Made by a program: the position numbers and the translations under genes
DNA from: Limosilactobacillus caecicola
GTDB taxonomy: Bacteria > Bacillota > Bacilli > Lactobacillales > Lactobacillaceae
Assembly (NCBI RefSeq): GCF_943192935.1
Contig: NZ_CALPCI010000003.1
Coordinates: 1-64,000 of the forward strand
Direction: 5' to 3'
Length of the DNA stretch: 64,000 nucleotides
Shown here: positions 1 through 7,538 of the stretch, piece by piece
How positions within the stretch are numbered: the stretch's first letter is position 1
Layout of the letters: each line of letters starts with the position of its first letter
Notes under the pieces: model-generated
What the model was told of the DNA's origin: nothing
The model's input: only the letters and a program-made list of their open reading frames with translations
Databases searched by the model: none

Positions 1-284
1 AATATACCAGTGATTACTAACAGTTGTCAACAAACTTTCGCAATCTTTTTGAACTTTTTTCTAAAGCTGGACAATCATCAACTATAGCTAGCTTATAGTC
101 AATAAAACACGTACTATATCTATCAACTCATCTAAAAAAGTCCACATTCAGAAATACTTACCAGATTACAACAAGTTTGACAATTCATTAAGTTCATAAG
201 TCAAACTTCACTTTAGAACGCAGTGCTGTTAAAATTCTTGATGGATTTAAAATTTAGTTATTACTATATTGAAGGAGATTATTA
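1..284. other. AT-rich non-coding leader region upstream of dedA
   Basis: No convincing gene on either strand. The stretch is AT-rich and holds a perfect 9-bp inverted repeat, AAGTTTGAC at 173-181 and GTCAAACTT at 200-208, separated by 18 nt. No T-run follows, so it does not look like an intrinsic terminator; it could be an operator or a weak hairpin. The gene upstream lies outside the window. Confidence 0.5.
238..267 (+). promoter_or_regulatory. Candidate dedA promoter
   Basis: TTGATG (238-243) and TACTAT (262-267) are 18 nt apart and sit just ahead of the ribosome binding site GAAGGAG. The match to the sigma-A consensus is moderate. This is inferred from sequence only. Confidence 0.35.
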
Positions 285-941
285 ATGGGTTTTTTAATTG
301 ATTTTATCCTACACATTGATTCACACATCATTCAAATTGTAAATACCTTTGGCAACTGGTCATACTTGCTACTTTTTTTGGTGATTTTTATCGAAACCGG
401 GGCAGTAATTCTACCTTTTTTGCCCGGTGACTCACTGCTCTTTGCGGCGGCGGCGCTATCCGCCAATCCACGATACCACCTGAGCATTGAAATCTTCATT
501 CTCGTCTTCTTAGCAGCTTGTATTGGTGGCGACTCATTAAACTTTCTAATTGGAAGCAAGCTTAGCCAATCCCTATCTAAACATCCGTGGTTTAACAAAT
601 TAATCGACCAGAAAAGTCTCCGTAAGACTGAGCGATTTTTTGAACGGCATGGTGCTCCAGCAATTATTTTAGCTCGCTATATGCCAATTATTAGAACGTT
701 TGCACCATTTGCCGCTGCCGGTTCTGGATTCCCCTATAAAAATTTCATTCGATACAACTTAGTAGCCTGTTTATCATGGGTACTAATCTGCTGTGGTGCA
801 GGATACTTCTTTGGCAACTTACCATTCGTTCAAGCACACTTCTCATTAATCATCATTGCCATTATTGTGGTCACTCTGATTCCTGCTGTTGTCGGGGCAA
901 TTAAATCAAAGCTTTCACCGGTTGAGGAAGACGTAGATTAA
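285..941 (+). CDS. DedA family membrane protein
   Basis: A 218-residue polytopic membrane protein of the DedA/SNARE-associated family. Members are inner-membrane proteins linked to envelope homeostasis, and several are now regarded as polyprenyl- or phospholipid-translocating transporters. The family hallmarks are visible: an acidic-plus-Gly segment ETGAVILPFLPGDSLL around residues 37-52 and the RYMPIIRTFAPFAAAGSG segment around 130-147, a conserved reentrant region rich in Arg and Pro. Hydrophobic helices follow at about 150-170 and 178-200. The start is supported by GAAGGAG seven bases upstream. It is a lone plus-strand gene and its last 27 bases overlap the 3' end of the convergent minus-strand gene. 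The family call is firm; the substrate is unknown. Confidence 0.9.
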   Translation: MGFLIDFILHIDSHIIQIVNTFGNWSYLLLFLVIFIETGAVILPFLPGDSLLFAAAALSANPRYHLSIEIFILVFLAACIGGDSLNFLIGSKLSQSLSKHPWFNKLIDQKSLRKTERFFERHGAPAIILARYMPIIRTFAPFAAAGSGFPYKNFIRYNLVACLSWVLICCGAGYFFGNLPFVQAHFSLIIIAIIVVTLIPAVVGAIKSKLSPVEEDVD

Positions 942-1562
942 GTGTTTAATGTATAAAAGCAGTGCCACCTGCAAAGCTAAACAAGCCGCTGCCCAACCCA
1001 ATAAGTAGTGTAAAAAGTACTGATTAGTTAATACTAAGATAATCGGGTCAGAATAAGGACTGAAAATCCAATTTAAGTTATGAAAGGCATGATAATGAAA
1101 CCACAAAAAGCTGTCCTGAAAGCTAATCAATACCATCACTATAATTACACATTCAAATATCATCATTTGGATAAAGAGAGGTGCCAGTCTCCACAACTGG
1201 TACCTCTCTTTTTCATAACCAAACAATGCTACAAAGATGACCACAGCGAATACTGTCAAAATCTCTCCAATCGTTATTAAGCCTTGCACATCTGCAAAAT
1301 GTGCCTGCGCAGCCTCACTCATTTGTATTGCTTTGAAATTAAACTGTCTATTGGAAAAACCAATTAAATACCAAACCAAACGGTAATAATCATGCAACAA
1401 CGCACGATGGCTGATCAGCAAACCGTGTGATGGAACCTCCACTAAGCATCCAGATCCTAGCAAAACACCAAAAAAGCTAAGACCAATTGTAGTTAACATT
1501 CCCGCCACGATGGTTAACAGAGCCACCAAATTATCCTTAAATATTCTCAATTTGCCAATCAT
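915..1562 (-). CDS. TIGR01906-type integral membrane protein
   Basis: A 215-residue membrane protein with several hydrophobic helices (about residues 12-36, 97-116, 125-146 and 185-208). It resembles the TIGR01906 (DUF1461) proteins that in lactobacilli and streptococci regularly follow the NagD-like HAD phosphatase gene, as here. No catalytic motif is visible and the function is unknown. The ATG at 1562 lies inside the last codons of the upstream phosphatase gene, giving translational coupling. A GTG at 1526, preceded by AAGGA, is a plausible later start. The 3' end overlaps dedA tail-to-tail. Confidence 0.75.
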   Translation of the reverse strand: MIGKLRIFKDNLVALLTIVAGMLTTIGLSFFGVLLGSGCLVEVPSHGLLISHRALLHDYYRLVWYLIGFSNRQFNFKAIQMSEAAQAHFADVQGLITIGEILTVFAVVIFVALFGYEKERYQLWRLAPLFIQMMIFECVIIVMVLISFQDSFLWFHYHAFHNLNWIFSPYSDPIILVLTNQYFLHYLLGWAAACLALQVALLLYIKHLIYVFLNR

Positions 1563-2316
1563 CTAACGTATCTACCTCATAAGTTGGCTTAGTCTTTACT
1601 TTAGCAACCTGTTTTTTAGTGGAAAGTCCCGTATAAACTAATAAAGTGTCCATTCCAACGTTGATACCCGCAGAAATGTCAGTTTTATAATTATCACCGA
1701 CCATGATCACATCGTCGACACTAAATCCATAACGTTCTAACGCCATTTGCATAATAATTTTTTCGGGTTTGCCAATCATCAACGGTCGCTGTTGAGTGGC
1801 ATATTGGACCAGTGCAACTAGTGACCCCGCACCAGGGACCATTCCACGCTCATTGGGCAGGTTACTATCTGCATTCGTACCGATAAAAGTAGCGCCACCA
1901 CGAATTGCTAACACTGCCGTTTCGAATTTTTGATAAGTTACCTGGGTATCCAATCCAACGATTACATAATCAGGATGATCATCAGTAAGTAAAAAGCCAC
2001 AATTTTGTAAGGCAGTTTTCAATCCAGACTCACCAATAACATAAACACGCCGATGGGCACCCGCATTCTTATCTAAATAGTCAGCTGTCGCTAAGGCAGT
2101 CGTGTACACACAACTAGCATCTACACTAATATCATGATTATTTGCCAAATTTGCGGCAACGTCCTCAGGAGTACGTGTACTATTGTTAGTCACAAACACC
2201 ACCTTTTTATGATGTGACTGGAGACGACTAATAAAGCGGGAAGCCGCGGGAATTTGTTCTTTTCCCTTATACATTGTGCCATCTAAATCAATAAAATAAG
2301 CTAAATAATTCTTCAT
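1537..2316 (-). CDS. HAD-IIA phosphatase (TIGR01457, NagD-like)
   Basis: A 259-residue haloacid dehalogenase-superfamily phosphatase of subclass IIA. HAD motif I is IDLDGTMYKG near residue 10, motif II is VTNNSTRT near 42-49, the conserved Lys lies in IGKPEK near 177-182, and motif III is GDNYKTDI near 207-214. Such enzymes dephosphorylate small phosphorylated metabolites; the true substrate is not fixed by sequence. It sits two bases downstream of yutD and overlaps the TIGR01906 gene, a conserved Firmicutes trio. The family call is solid. Confidence 0.9.
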   Translation of the reverse strand: MKNYLAYFIDLDGTMYKGKEQIPAASRFISRLQSHHKKVVFVTNNSTRTPEDVAANLANNHDISVDASCVYTTALATADYLDKNAGAHRRVYVIGESGLKTALQNCGFLLTDDHPDYVIVGLDTQVTYQKFETAVLAIRGGATFIGTNADSNLPNERGMVPGAGSLVALVQYATQQRPLMIGKPEKIIMQMALERYGFSVDDVIMVGDNYKTDISAGINVGMDTLLVYTGLSTKKQVAKVKTKPTYEVDTLDDWQIENI

Positions 2317-2318
2317 CC

Positions 2319-2861
2319 CTACTCACCACGTTTTTTAATAACAAAGCGTCGCTGTCGATTACGTTCAACAGTCTTAACTTCCTGATGATGCCGCTGTTTT
2401 AAATTAGGCTCTTTTAATGGAACTCTTTTTTCACGGTACCCTACCGAACGGCGCCGACGCCGTGACTTAGTTCGACGACGCCTGGAATGACGGGGAATAT
2501 TCACTTCTAGATTATGGATAATAAAATACTTGCAGCCAAAATTGCACTGCTCGTATAAATAATCTTGAATTGTATCGGTTCCACGGCCTGGAACATATAA
2601 CGGATTATCCGAGCTGTAAAACCCCCGTAATCTTAACTGACCATATCCCCAATCACCGACCAAATAATCAAATTTGCTTAAAATCATGCTAAACCGATCA
2701 GTAAATTTATCAAGGTCAAATGAGTGATCATCATCCTTCACAATTTCATAAGGATGATTATTAATGATAAAACGTTGCTCATCTTCCATTTTGGCATGGT
2801 AAACACCACGACGTTCCTCTGTTCGTTGATCAATATAGTCTTGTATTTTTGCCCTATTCAT
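2319..2861 (-). CDS. yutD: YutD family protein with Arg-rich tail
   Basis: A 180-residue protein whose N-terminal part matches the small cytoplasmic YutD family of unknown function, including the FDYLVGDWGYGQLRLRGF region and a Cys-containing segment YEQCNFGCKYFIIHN. I start it at the ATG at 2861, preceded by AGGTGG, rather than at an upstream codon inside the metallophosphoesterase gene. The last 50 or so residues are strongly basic (RRRRTKSRRRRRSVGYR and onward), beyond the usual YutD core. That tail could bind RNA or the ribosome, but this is inference. It is co-transcribed with its neighbours. Confidence 0.8.
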   Translation of the reverse strand: MNRAKIQDYIDQRTEERRGVYHAKMEDEQRFIINNHPYEIVKDDDHSFDLDKFTDRFSMILSKFDYLVGDWGYGQLRLRGFYSSDNPLYVPGRGTDTIQDYLYEQCNFGCKYFIIHNLEVNIPRHSRRRRTKSRRRRRSVGYREKRVPLKEPNLKQRHHQEVKTVERNRQRRFVIKKRGE

Positions 2862-2871
2862 AATCAGCCAC

Positions 2872-3483
2872 CTAACTATTTTTCTGTTGATCAAAAAGTT
2901 TTGCCTTGCGATGAGCAATTTCATCAACTTCACGAAGTAAGATTGGTGTTCCGAAGGCCGGCTTCGGTGTTAAATAATCTAATTCAGGAGCATCAACACC
3001 GACGTTAATGTTTCCTGCCGTTGGAACCATATAGTGATGAATGTGCCCATGTAAATTTAAAATTTGTGGAGCAATTCCCAACATCATTGGGTAATGCGTC
3101 ATATATAATTGTTGATGATTATACTTAATCAGTTTACCAACATCATGAAATTCAAATTTTGGTTGTCCATGAACTAAATAGTTATGCTGCGCCAAATATT
3201 TAAATAAATCTCGTCGATCATGGTTGCCCTTAATCAATACTAACCGGCCGTGCAGTTGTTGTAAAACCTTGAAGACCTGCTCATCGCCAACTCGTGGTGG
3301 TTTCGTATAGTTAACAGCAATATCCCCTAAATGGTAAACAATGTCAGAATCCGTAACACGTTGATTCCAATCATTAATAATTTTGGTATTCATGTCAGTA
3401 ACGGATTCAAAAGGTCTTGGCGCAAACCGATCCATTCCTAACAGATTTTCATCAAAAAAATGAGTATCAGAGGTTACATACAT
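2872..3483 (-). CDS. Calcineurin-like metallophosphoesterase
   Basis: About 203 residues with the metallophosphoesterase signature order: SDTHF near residue 5, HLGDIA near 52, KGNHDRRD near 86, MTHYP near 121 and GHIHHY near 143. These residues bind a dinuclear metal centre. Small stand-alone members act on cyclic nucleotides or phosphoesters; the substrate here is not determinable. Two starts are possible, TTG at 3486 and the adjacent ATG at 3483, both after AGGAAG. It leads the yutD-NagD-TIGR01906 operon. Confidence 0.85.
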   Translation of the reverse strand: MYVTSDTHFFDENLLGMDRFAPRPFESVTDMNTKIINDWNQRVTDSDIVYHLGDIAVNYTKPPRVGDEQVFKVLQQLHGRLVLIKGNHDRRDLFKYLAQHNYLVHGQPKFEFHDVGKLIKYNHQQLYMTHYPMMLGIAPQILNLHGHIHHYMVPTAGNINVGVDAPELDYLTPKPAFGTPILLREVDEIAHRKAKLFDQQKNS

Positions 3484-3512
3484 CAATTTTGAGCACTTCC
3501 TTACGCAAAGAA

Positions 3513-3547
3513 GCGAGACTAAAGCCTGAATGACTTTTGAGTCTCGC
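3513..3547 (-). terminator. Hairpin downstream of ackA
   Basis: Arms GCGAGAC (3513-3519) and GTCTCGC (3541-3547), a one-base left bulge, inner AAAG/CTTT pairing and a three-base right bulge TGA. Read on the minus strand it is followed by TTCTTTG, so it may terminate the ackA transcript weakly. Its architecture matches three other hairpins in the window (see findings). Confidence 0.55.
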
Positions 3548-3590
3548 CCCCAATAAAAAGATTATCAATTAAAGCCGAATATTACAAACA

Positions 3591-4790
3591 TTATTTAGCG
3601 GCCTTCTTTAACCGTTCGATATCATGAACAATCATTAATTCTTCATCGGTTGGGATCAATAATACTTTGATCTTGGCATCCGCAGAAGAAATGTCACGTT
3701 CAACTCCCCGAACATCATTCTTTTCAGGATCTACCCCAACCCCAAAGAATGAAAGCCGGTCACCAATCGTTTGACGGAATTCTTTATCGTTTTCACCAAC
3801 TCCGGCAGTAAACACAATCGCATCCGCACCATTTAATTCAGCTAAATATGCACCGATATACTTAACGATGGTATTTTCATCAATATCCAATGCTAGTTGT
3901 GCCCGTTTATTACCTTCATCTGCTGCCTTTTGAACATCCCGCATATCACTAGACACACCTGAAATTCCTAGCAAACCAGACTTATGGTTAAGAATATCGA
4001 TCATTTCATCACTCGAAATGTCCAACTTGTGTTCCATAAAGTTAACCAGTGATGGATCAACATCACCAGAACGAGTTGCCATAGTAATTCCAGCAAGTGG
4101 GGAGAAGCCCATTGAGGTATCGAATGACTTGCCATTTTTAATTGCAGTAATGGATGCACCAGCTCCCAAGTGGCAAGTAATTAACTTCAGATCTTCAACT
4201 GGTTTACCAAGCATCTTAGCTGCTCGTTGAGCAACGTAACGGTGACTAGTACCGTGCGCACCATAACGACGCGCACCATACTTTTCATACCATTCGTATG
4301 GGACACTGTACAAAGCGTTCATCTTTGGCATATCAGAGTGGAAAGAAGTATCAAAAACAGCAACTGCAAAGGCATCTGGAAGAACCTTCTTAAAAGCTTT
4401 AATTCCTTCTAATTCTGCCGGGTTATGTAATGGAGCGTATTCAGATAATTCATCAATTTTTTCCATTACATCATCATCAATGACAGCAGAATCTTTAAAG
4501 AATTCACCGCCGGCGACAATCCGGTGACCAACAGCAGTGATTTCATCATATGATTCCACAATATTCAAAGCGATTAGTTGATCCAATAAATATTGGACGG
4601 CTTCTCCGTGATCGGCAAACTTGCGCGTATCTTCATGAACCTGTCCATCACCAAACTTAATTTTGGCGTGACCTTGATCCATTCCAATCCGTTCAATTAA
4701 GCCTTCGGCAACCACATTCTCACTTGGCATATCAAAAAGCTTAAACTTAACCGTTGAACTACCAGCATTAACTGCAATTGTTTTTGACAT
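3591..4790 (-). CDS. ackA: Acetate kinase
   Basis: A 399-residue enzyme that makes ATP and acetate from acetyl-phosphate, the energy-yielding last step of the phosphoketolase/acetate branch in lactobacilli. Signatures visible: VNAGSSTVKF at residues 7-16, HRIVAGGE near 90, AHGTSHRYV near 178, HLGAGAS near 207 and ATRSGDVDP near 239, which form the acetate and nucleotide sites of the ASKHA fold. It is full length for the family. It starts 17 bases after the ytxK-like methyltransferase gene, preceded by GGAG, so it probably shares the comG-ytxK transcript as well as any internal promoter. Confidence 0.97.
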   Translation of the reverse strand: MSKTIAVNAGSSTVKFKLFDMPSENVVAEGLIERIGMDQGHAKIKFGDGQVHEDTRKFADHGEAVQYLLDQLIALNIVESYDEITAVGHRIVAGGEFFKDSAVIDDDVMEKIDELSEYAPLHNPAELEGIKAFKKVLPDAFAVAVFDTSFHSDMPKMNALYSVPYEWYEKYGARRYGAHGTSHRYVAQRAAKMLGKPVEDLKLITCHLGAGASITAIKNGKSFDTSMGFSPLAGITMATRSGDVDPSLVNFMEHKLDISSDEMIDILNHKSGLLGISGVSSDMRDVQKAADEGNKRAQLALDIDENTIVKYIGAYLAELNGADAIVFTAGVGENDKEFRQTIGDRLSFFGVGVDPEKNDVRGVERDISSADAKIKVLLIPTDEELMIVHDIERLKKAAK

Positions 4791-4807
4791 TTTTGTCTCT
4801 CCTTTAA

Positions 4808-5821
4808 CTACTTCAAACTCGTTTTAACCCACTGGTTAATCTCTCCCAAAAATTTGCGAAATTCTTTCTGATCTTTGAGAGAAGGAAACGTTCCTAGTAA
4901 TACTTGTTGAGCTTGCTTCGCTTCAGCACCATGATTTTGCAACACTAAAATTGATTTTTGCGAAGCGGGATTACTAAACATATCAGTTGGCAGATTAATA
5001 AAGCCTTGCAGATATGCAACCGAATGAATCCATTTCACAAAGGTTGCTGATTCCTTTGTCTGAAATAAATTGCTTGGCACAACAAAGAAGGCGAAGCCCC
5101 CCGCAACTAAATAATTCATCGTTTGCTCAATTAGTAGATGATGAACATACGAATGACCTTCACTTGCTTTGGTTTCGTAGTTGGCAACATTTTGGTCTAA
5201 CGGATAGTAGCCAATTGGCAGATCAGCAACCGCCAAGTCTGATTGAGGAATATCAAGATTCAAAATTGAATCCTGATGATACAGTTGGATGGGGAGTCGC
5301 TGAAGATCAGCACTAACGCTGGCGACAGCCAACATCGAATCATCGTTATCAACACCAAAGGCTTCAATCTTTTGCTTAGAAATGGTGGATAAGTGATTAA
5401 TCACCGTAGTCAACAAATTACCAGTACCAACTACTGGATCAAAAATCTTTAATGGTTGATCAGGCTTGAAAGAAACAATGTGCTCAATCAAATATGCAAT
5501 CAACATCCCAATTGTATCAGGAGTCATCTGATGGTTTGCTTGAATTGCATCCTTTCGTATTACCTTTAGTAAACCTAATTGAAGAAGGCGACGTACATTT
5601 TCACGTGGCTCCTGCATTAAATCCAAATTTTGATAAATCTGAGTTAATTCATTGACCGTGTCGGGTTTTGGTAAGCTATCTTCAACACGAACCTTGCCAT
5701 TATCAACGATATTCTCGGCATTTTCCAAGAAAGCATCCAAGTACGAGCAAGAGAGATCCGCTTGAATTAACTCCGTTGCGTGATCAAACTGCTCGAATAA
5801 TTGCTCGGGCGTCTTTCCCAT
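4808..5821 (-). CDS. Class I SAM-dependent methyltransferase, YtxK-like
   Basis: A 337-residue protein related to the N6-adenine methyltransferase fold. The SAM-binding loop is FDPVVGTGNLL near residue 123, and the catalytic (N/D)PPY-like motif reads DLPIGYYP near 200. This is the variant seen in the YtxK family, which is regularly placed between comG genes and ackA in Firmicutes. The target is unknown; the deviating motif means that true DNA methylation cannot be assumed. The ATG is preceded by GGAGGGAGC. No restriction partner is nearby. Confidence 0.85.
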   Translation of the reverse strand: MGKTPEQLFEQFDHATELIQADLSCSYLDAFLENAENIVDNGKVRVEDSLPKPDTVNELTQIYQNLDLMQEPRENVRRLLQLGLLKVIRKDAIQANHQMTPDTIGMLIAYLIEHIVSFKPDQPLKIFDPVVGTGNLLTTVINHLSTISKQKIEAFGVDNDDSMLAVASVSADLQRLPIQLYHQDSILNLDIPQSDLAVADLPIGYYPLDQNVANYETKASEGHSYVHHLLIEQTMNYLVAGGFAFFVVPSNLFQTKESATFVKWIHSVAYLQGFINLPTDMFSNPASQKSILVLQNHGAEAKQAQQVLLGTFPSLKDQKEFRKFLGEINQWVKTSLK

Positions 5822-5858
5822 CTACGATCGCTCCCTCCATTATAAATTCACAATCTTA

Positions 5859-5887
5859 AGTTTACCCATTCAGACTATGAAATTCAA
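5859..5887 (-). promoter_or_regulatory. Candidate internal promoter for ytxK-ackA
   Basis: On the minus strand TTGAAT (5882-5887) and TAAACT (5859-5864) are spaced by 17 nt, between the comGG stop and the methyltransferase start. It would allow ackA expression outside competence. The match is moderate. Confidence 0.3.
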
Positions 5888-5894
5888 GTTTGAT

Positions 5895-6170
5895 TCACTT
5901 CACAACCCTAACTTTAGTACCAGAATTCATGGTTACAATCCACTCGTTGATGTTTACCTTTTTAACATTTCCCAAGTTAAATCTTTGATTATTTCCACCG
6001 GCCAATTTTACCATGCTTTCTGCTAACCATTGTTCAGTAAGCTGATCATTAATCAATTCTTGACGTGCTAAATAACGTTGGTAATAGCATATCACTCCAC
6101 AAAATAATCCTAACAATATAATTGATAAAGCCAACATACTACCCTTCCTCTGCGAAATTAAGTAGTGCAT
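5895..6170 (-). CDS. comGG: ComGG-like competence pseudopilus component
   Basis: About 91 residues with a short N-terminal basic stretch, one hydrophobic helix (SMLALSIILLGLFCGVICYY near residues 11-30) and a polar remainder. It lacks the strict prepilin GF(T/I)xxE motif, as ComGG proteins do. The position as last gene of the comG cluster is the main evidence. I chose the ATG at 6170 because GGAG lies nine bases upstream; an in-frame ATG at 6185 lacks such a site. It overlaps comGF by about 30 bases, so translation is coupled. Confidence 0.65.
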   Translation of the reverse strand: MHYLISQRKGSMLALSIILLGLFCGVICYYQRYLARQELINDQLTEQWLAESMVKLAGGNNQRFNLGNVKKVNINEWIVTMNSGTKVRVVK

Positions 6171-6573
6171 TTTTTCTTTCTCCATTTTTTAATTGACACT
6201 CGATTCTAACGTTCTGTGAATCAATTTGATCAAAACGTAACGAGCCTGGTGAACAGTTAACTAGCAGCGGCAAATAACCTCCCTGGGCAGTTTTTAAAAA
6301 AATCGACTGCCTTCCTCCCTGAACTATGTAAGTCTCATGATTAACTTGGTTCAGTAGGATTAACCGCTGATGTGTCACTTTTTGAACACTAAAAGCGTAT
6401 TGCGGACTTTCTAACCTTTGCAAACATAAATACCAGTCCGTATCAATTCCCGCTGCTGTATCCGAACTTCTTTTAAGACATGGCACCGTCAGTACAACCA
6501 AATATGTCATCATCAGGACCACCAATAAGCCAATCACGCATTCGAGTAGCGTAAATCCAGAACTCTTTTTCAT
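6139..6573 (-). CDS. comGF: ComGF competence pseudopilin
   Basis: A 144-residue minor pseudopilin. The N-terminus MKKSSGFTLLECVIGLLVVL carries the prepilin peptidase site (cleavage after Gly6, Glu at mature position 5) followed by the hydrophobic helix. The ComGF-like body contains QRLESPQYAFSV and later LRFDQID segments. It is processed by ComC and contributes to the type IV-like transformation pilus. The gene overlaps comGE by four bases. Confidence 0.82.
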   Translation of the reverse strand: MKKSSGFTLLECVIGLLVVLMMTYLVVLTVPCLKRSSDTAAGIDTDWYLCLQRLESPQYAFSVQKVTHQRLILLNQVNHETYIVQGGRQSIFLKTAQGGYLPLLVNCSPGSLRFDQIDSQNVRIECQLKNGERKNALLNFAEEG

Positions 6574-6836
6574 GCCTTAAGCTCCAACACTTTCTGATGA
6601 TCTTTCCACACTTCAATAACTCGCGAACTATCTTGATGAACAGAATAACCAGAAACTGTGGAAGTATGATGTGAGTAAACATATTCTTTCACTAAGCGAG
6701 CAGCCACTAACCGATCTTGCATCCGCTGTTGTTGGCTTATTAAGCCTCGCGTCGTGATTGTAAAGATCATCACCGCCATGACAATAATCGCCAGAGCTAC
6801 AATTTGTTCACTCAAGATAAAGCCGGTGCTTTTCAA
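6570..6836 (-). CDS. comGE: ComGE-like minor pseudopilin
   Basis: An 88-residue protein with a type IV pilin-like N-terminus, MKSTGFILSEQIVALAIIVM, where Gly5-Phe6 and Glu10 fit a prepilin peptidase site. It lies between comGD and comGF, overlapping comGD by 29 bases and comGF by four. Sequence conservation in this family is low, so the name rests on N-terminal motif plus gene order. Confidence 0.72.
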   Translation of the reverse strand: MKSTGFILSEQIVALAIIVMAVMIFTITTRGLISQQQRMQDRLVAARLVKEYVYSHHTSTVSGYSVHQDSSRVIEVWKDHQKVLELKA

Positions 6837-7242
6837 TCCGATATCCTCCCCCTGCTAATTGGATTTTCACCAAAACTTCTTGCTGACTGAGCTGATCAAC
6901 AAATCGCCAAGTATCCGGATGAATATATCCAGATGATTTCATAATTGTGTCATTGACGTCTGCCACCCTCAACCGGGATGGAACCGTAATTTTTTCACGG
7001 TAATGATTCGAAGCAAACACAAATTCTCGTCGCTGTTGATCATAATCAATCCGCGTTGCCTGCTGCCAATTTTGTGCTCGTGCTTGAGCAGCTTGCCACT
7101 CTTGATTAAATTCATTCCAAAATCTTGCGTGTTGCCACCGACTGTAGGTTAGCGTGATTCGTGATGTTCCTAATAATCCAATTAGCGTAACAATTCCCAA
7201 TACAATTATTAACTCCACAAAGGTAAAACCCTGGCGCTTCAT
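6808..7242 (-). CDS. comGD: ComGD competence pseudopilin
   Basis: A 144-residue pseudopilin. Residues 1-25 (MKRQGFTFVELIIVLGIVTL) show the canonical GFTFVE processing site and hydrophobic stalk. The remaining domain resembles ComGD or GspH-type minor pilins. It overlaps comGC by four bases upstream and comGE downstream, typical of a tightly coupled comG operon. Confidence 0.85.
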   Translation of the reverse strand: MKRQGFTFVELIIVLGIVTLIGLLGTSRITLTYSRWQHARFWNEFNQEWQAAQARAQNWQQATRIDYDQQRREFVFASNHYREKITVPSRLRVADVNDTIMKSSGYIHPDTWRFVDQLSQQEVLVKIQLAGGGYRIEKHRLYLE

Positions 7243-7538
7243 TGTCGACTAACCTGGCCATTTTGGATCTTAATATTATTTTTCTTGGCCGATTTAACTT
7301 GGGCGGCCGTTAGATAATGTTCCTGGTACAATTCATTGATTGTCCTTGGCGCCCGACCGGTTTCATTTTCATACAAGTCTGCTTGAGTTTGAATGACATT
7401 GACCATCGCTCGCGAATGAACCTTGGTAGCGCCACTCTTTTGTTTAGCAAGGTTAGGGATCACAATTAGAATTAATAAACTAATAATGAATAAAACAATG
7501 GTCATTTCTAGTAATGTAAATCCTTTTCTTTTTCTCAT
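7239..7538 (-). CDS. comGC: ComGC major competence pseudopilin
   Basis: A 99-residue protein. MRKRKGFTLLEMTIVLFIIS is an ideal class III prepilin leader: basic, Gly6 cleavage, N-methylated Phe and Glu5. The short soluble domain ends in a NELYQEHYLTAAQV region characteristic of ComGC. In known systems it is the main subunit of the transformation pilus that captures DNA. It is coupled by four-base overlaps to comGB and comGD. Confidence 0.92.
   Translation of the reverse strand: MRKRKGFTLLEMTIVLFIISLLILIVIPNLAKQKSGATKVHSRAMVNVIQTQADLYENETGRAPRTINELYQEHYLTAAQVKSAKKNNIKIQNGQVSRQ

Noticed and set aside
4808-5821. Type I or II restriction-modification methylase
   Set aside because: The catalytic motif is the YtxK-type DLPIGYYP, there is no restriction or specificity gene nearby, and the comG-ytxK-ackA order is a housekeeping arrangement.
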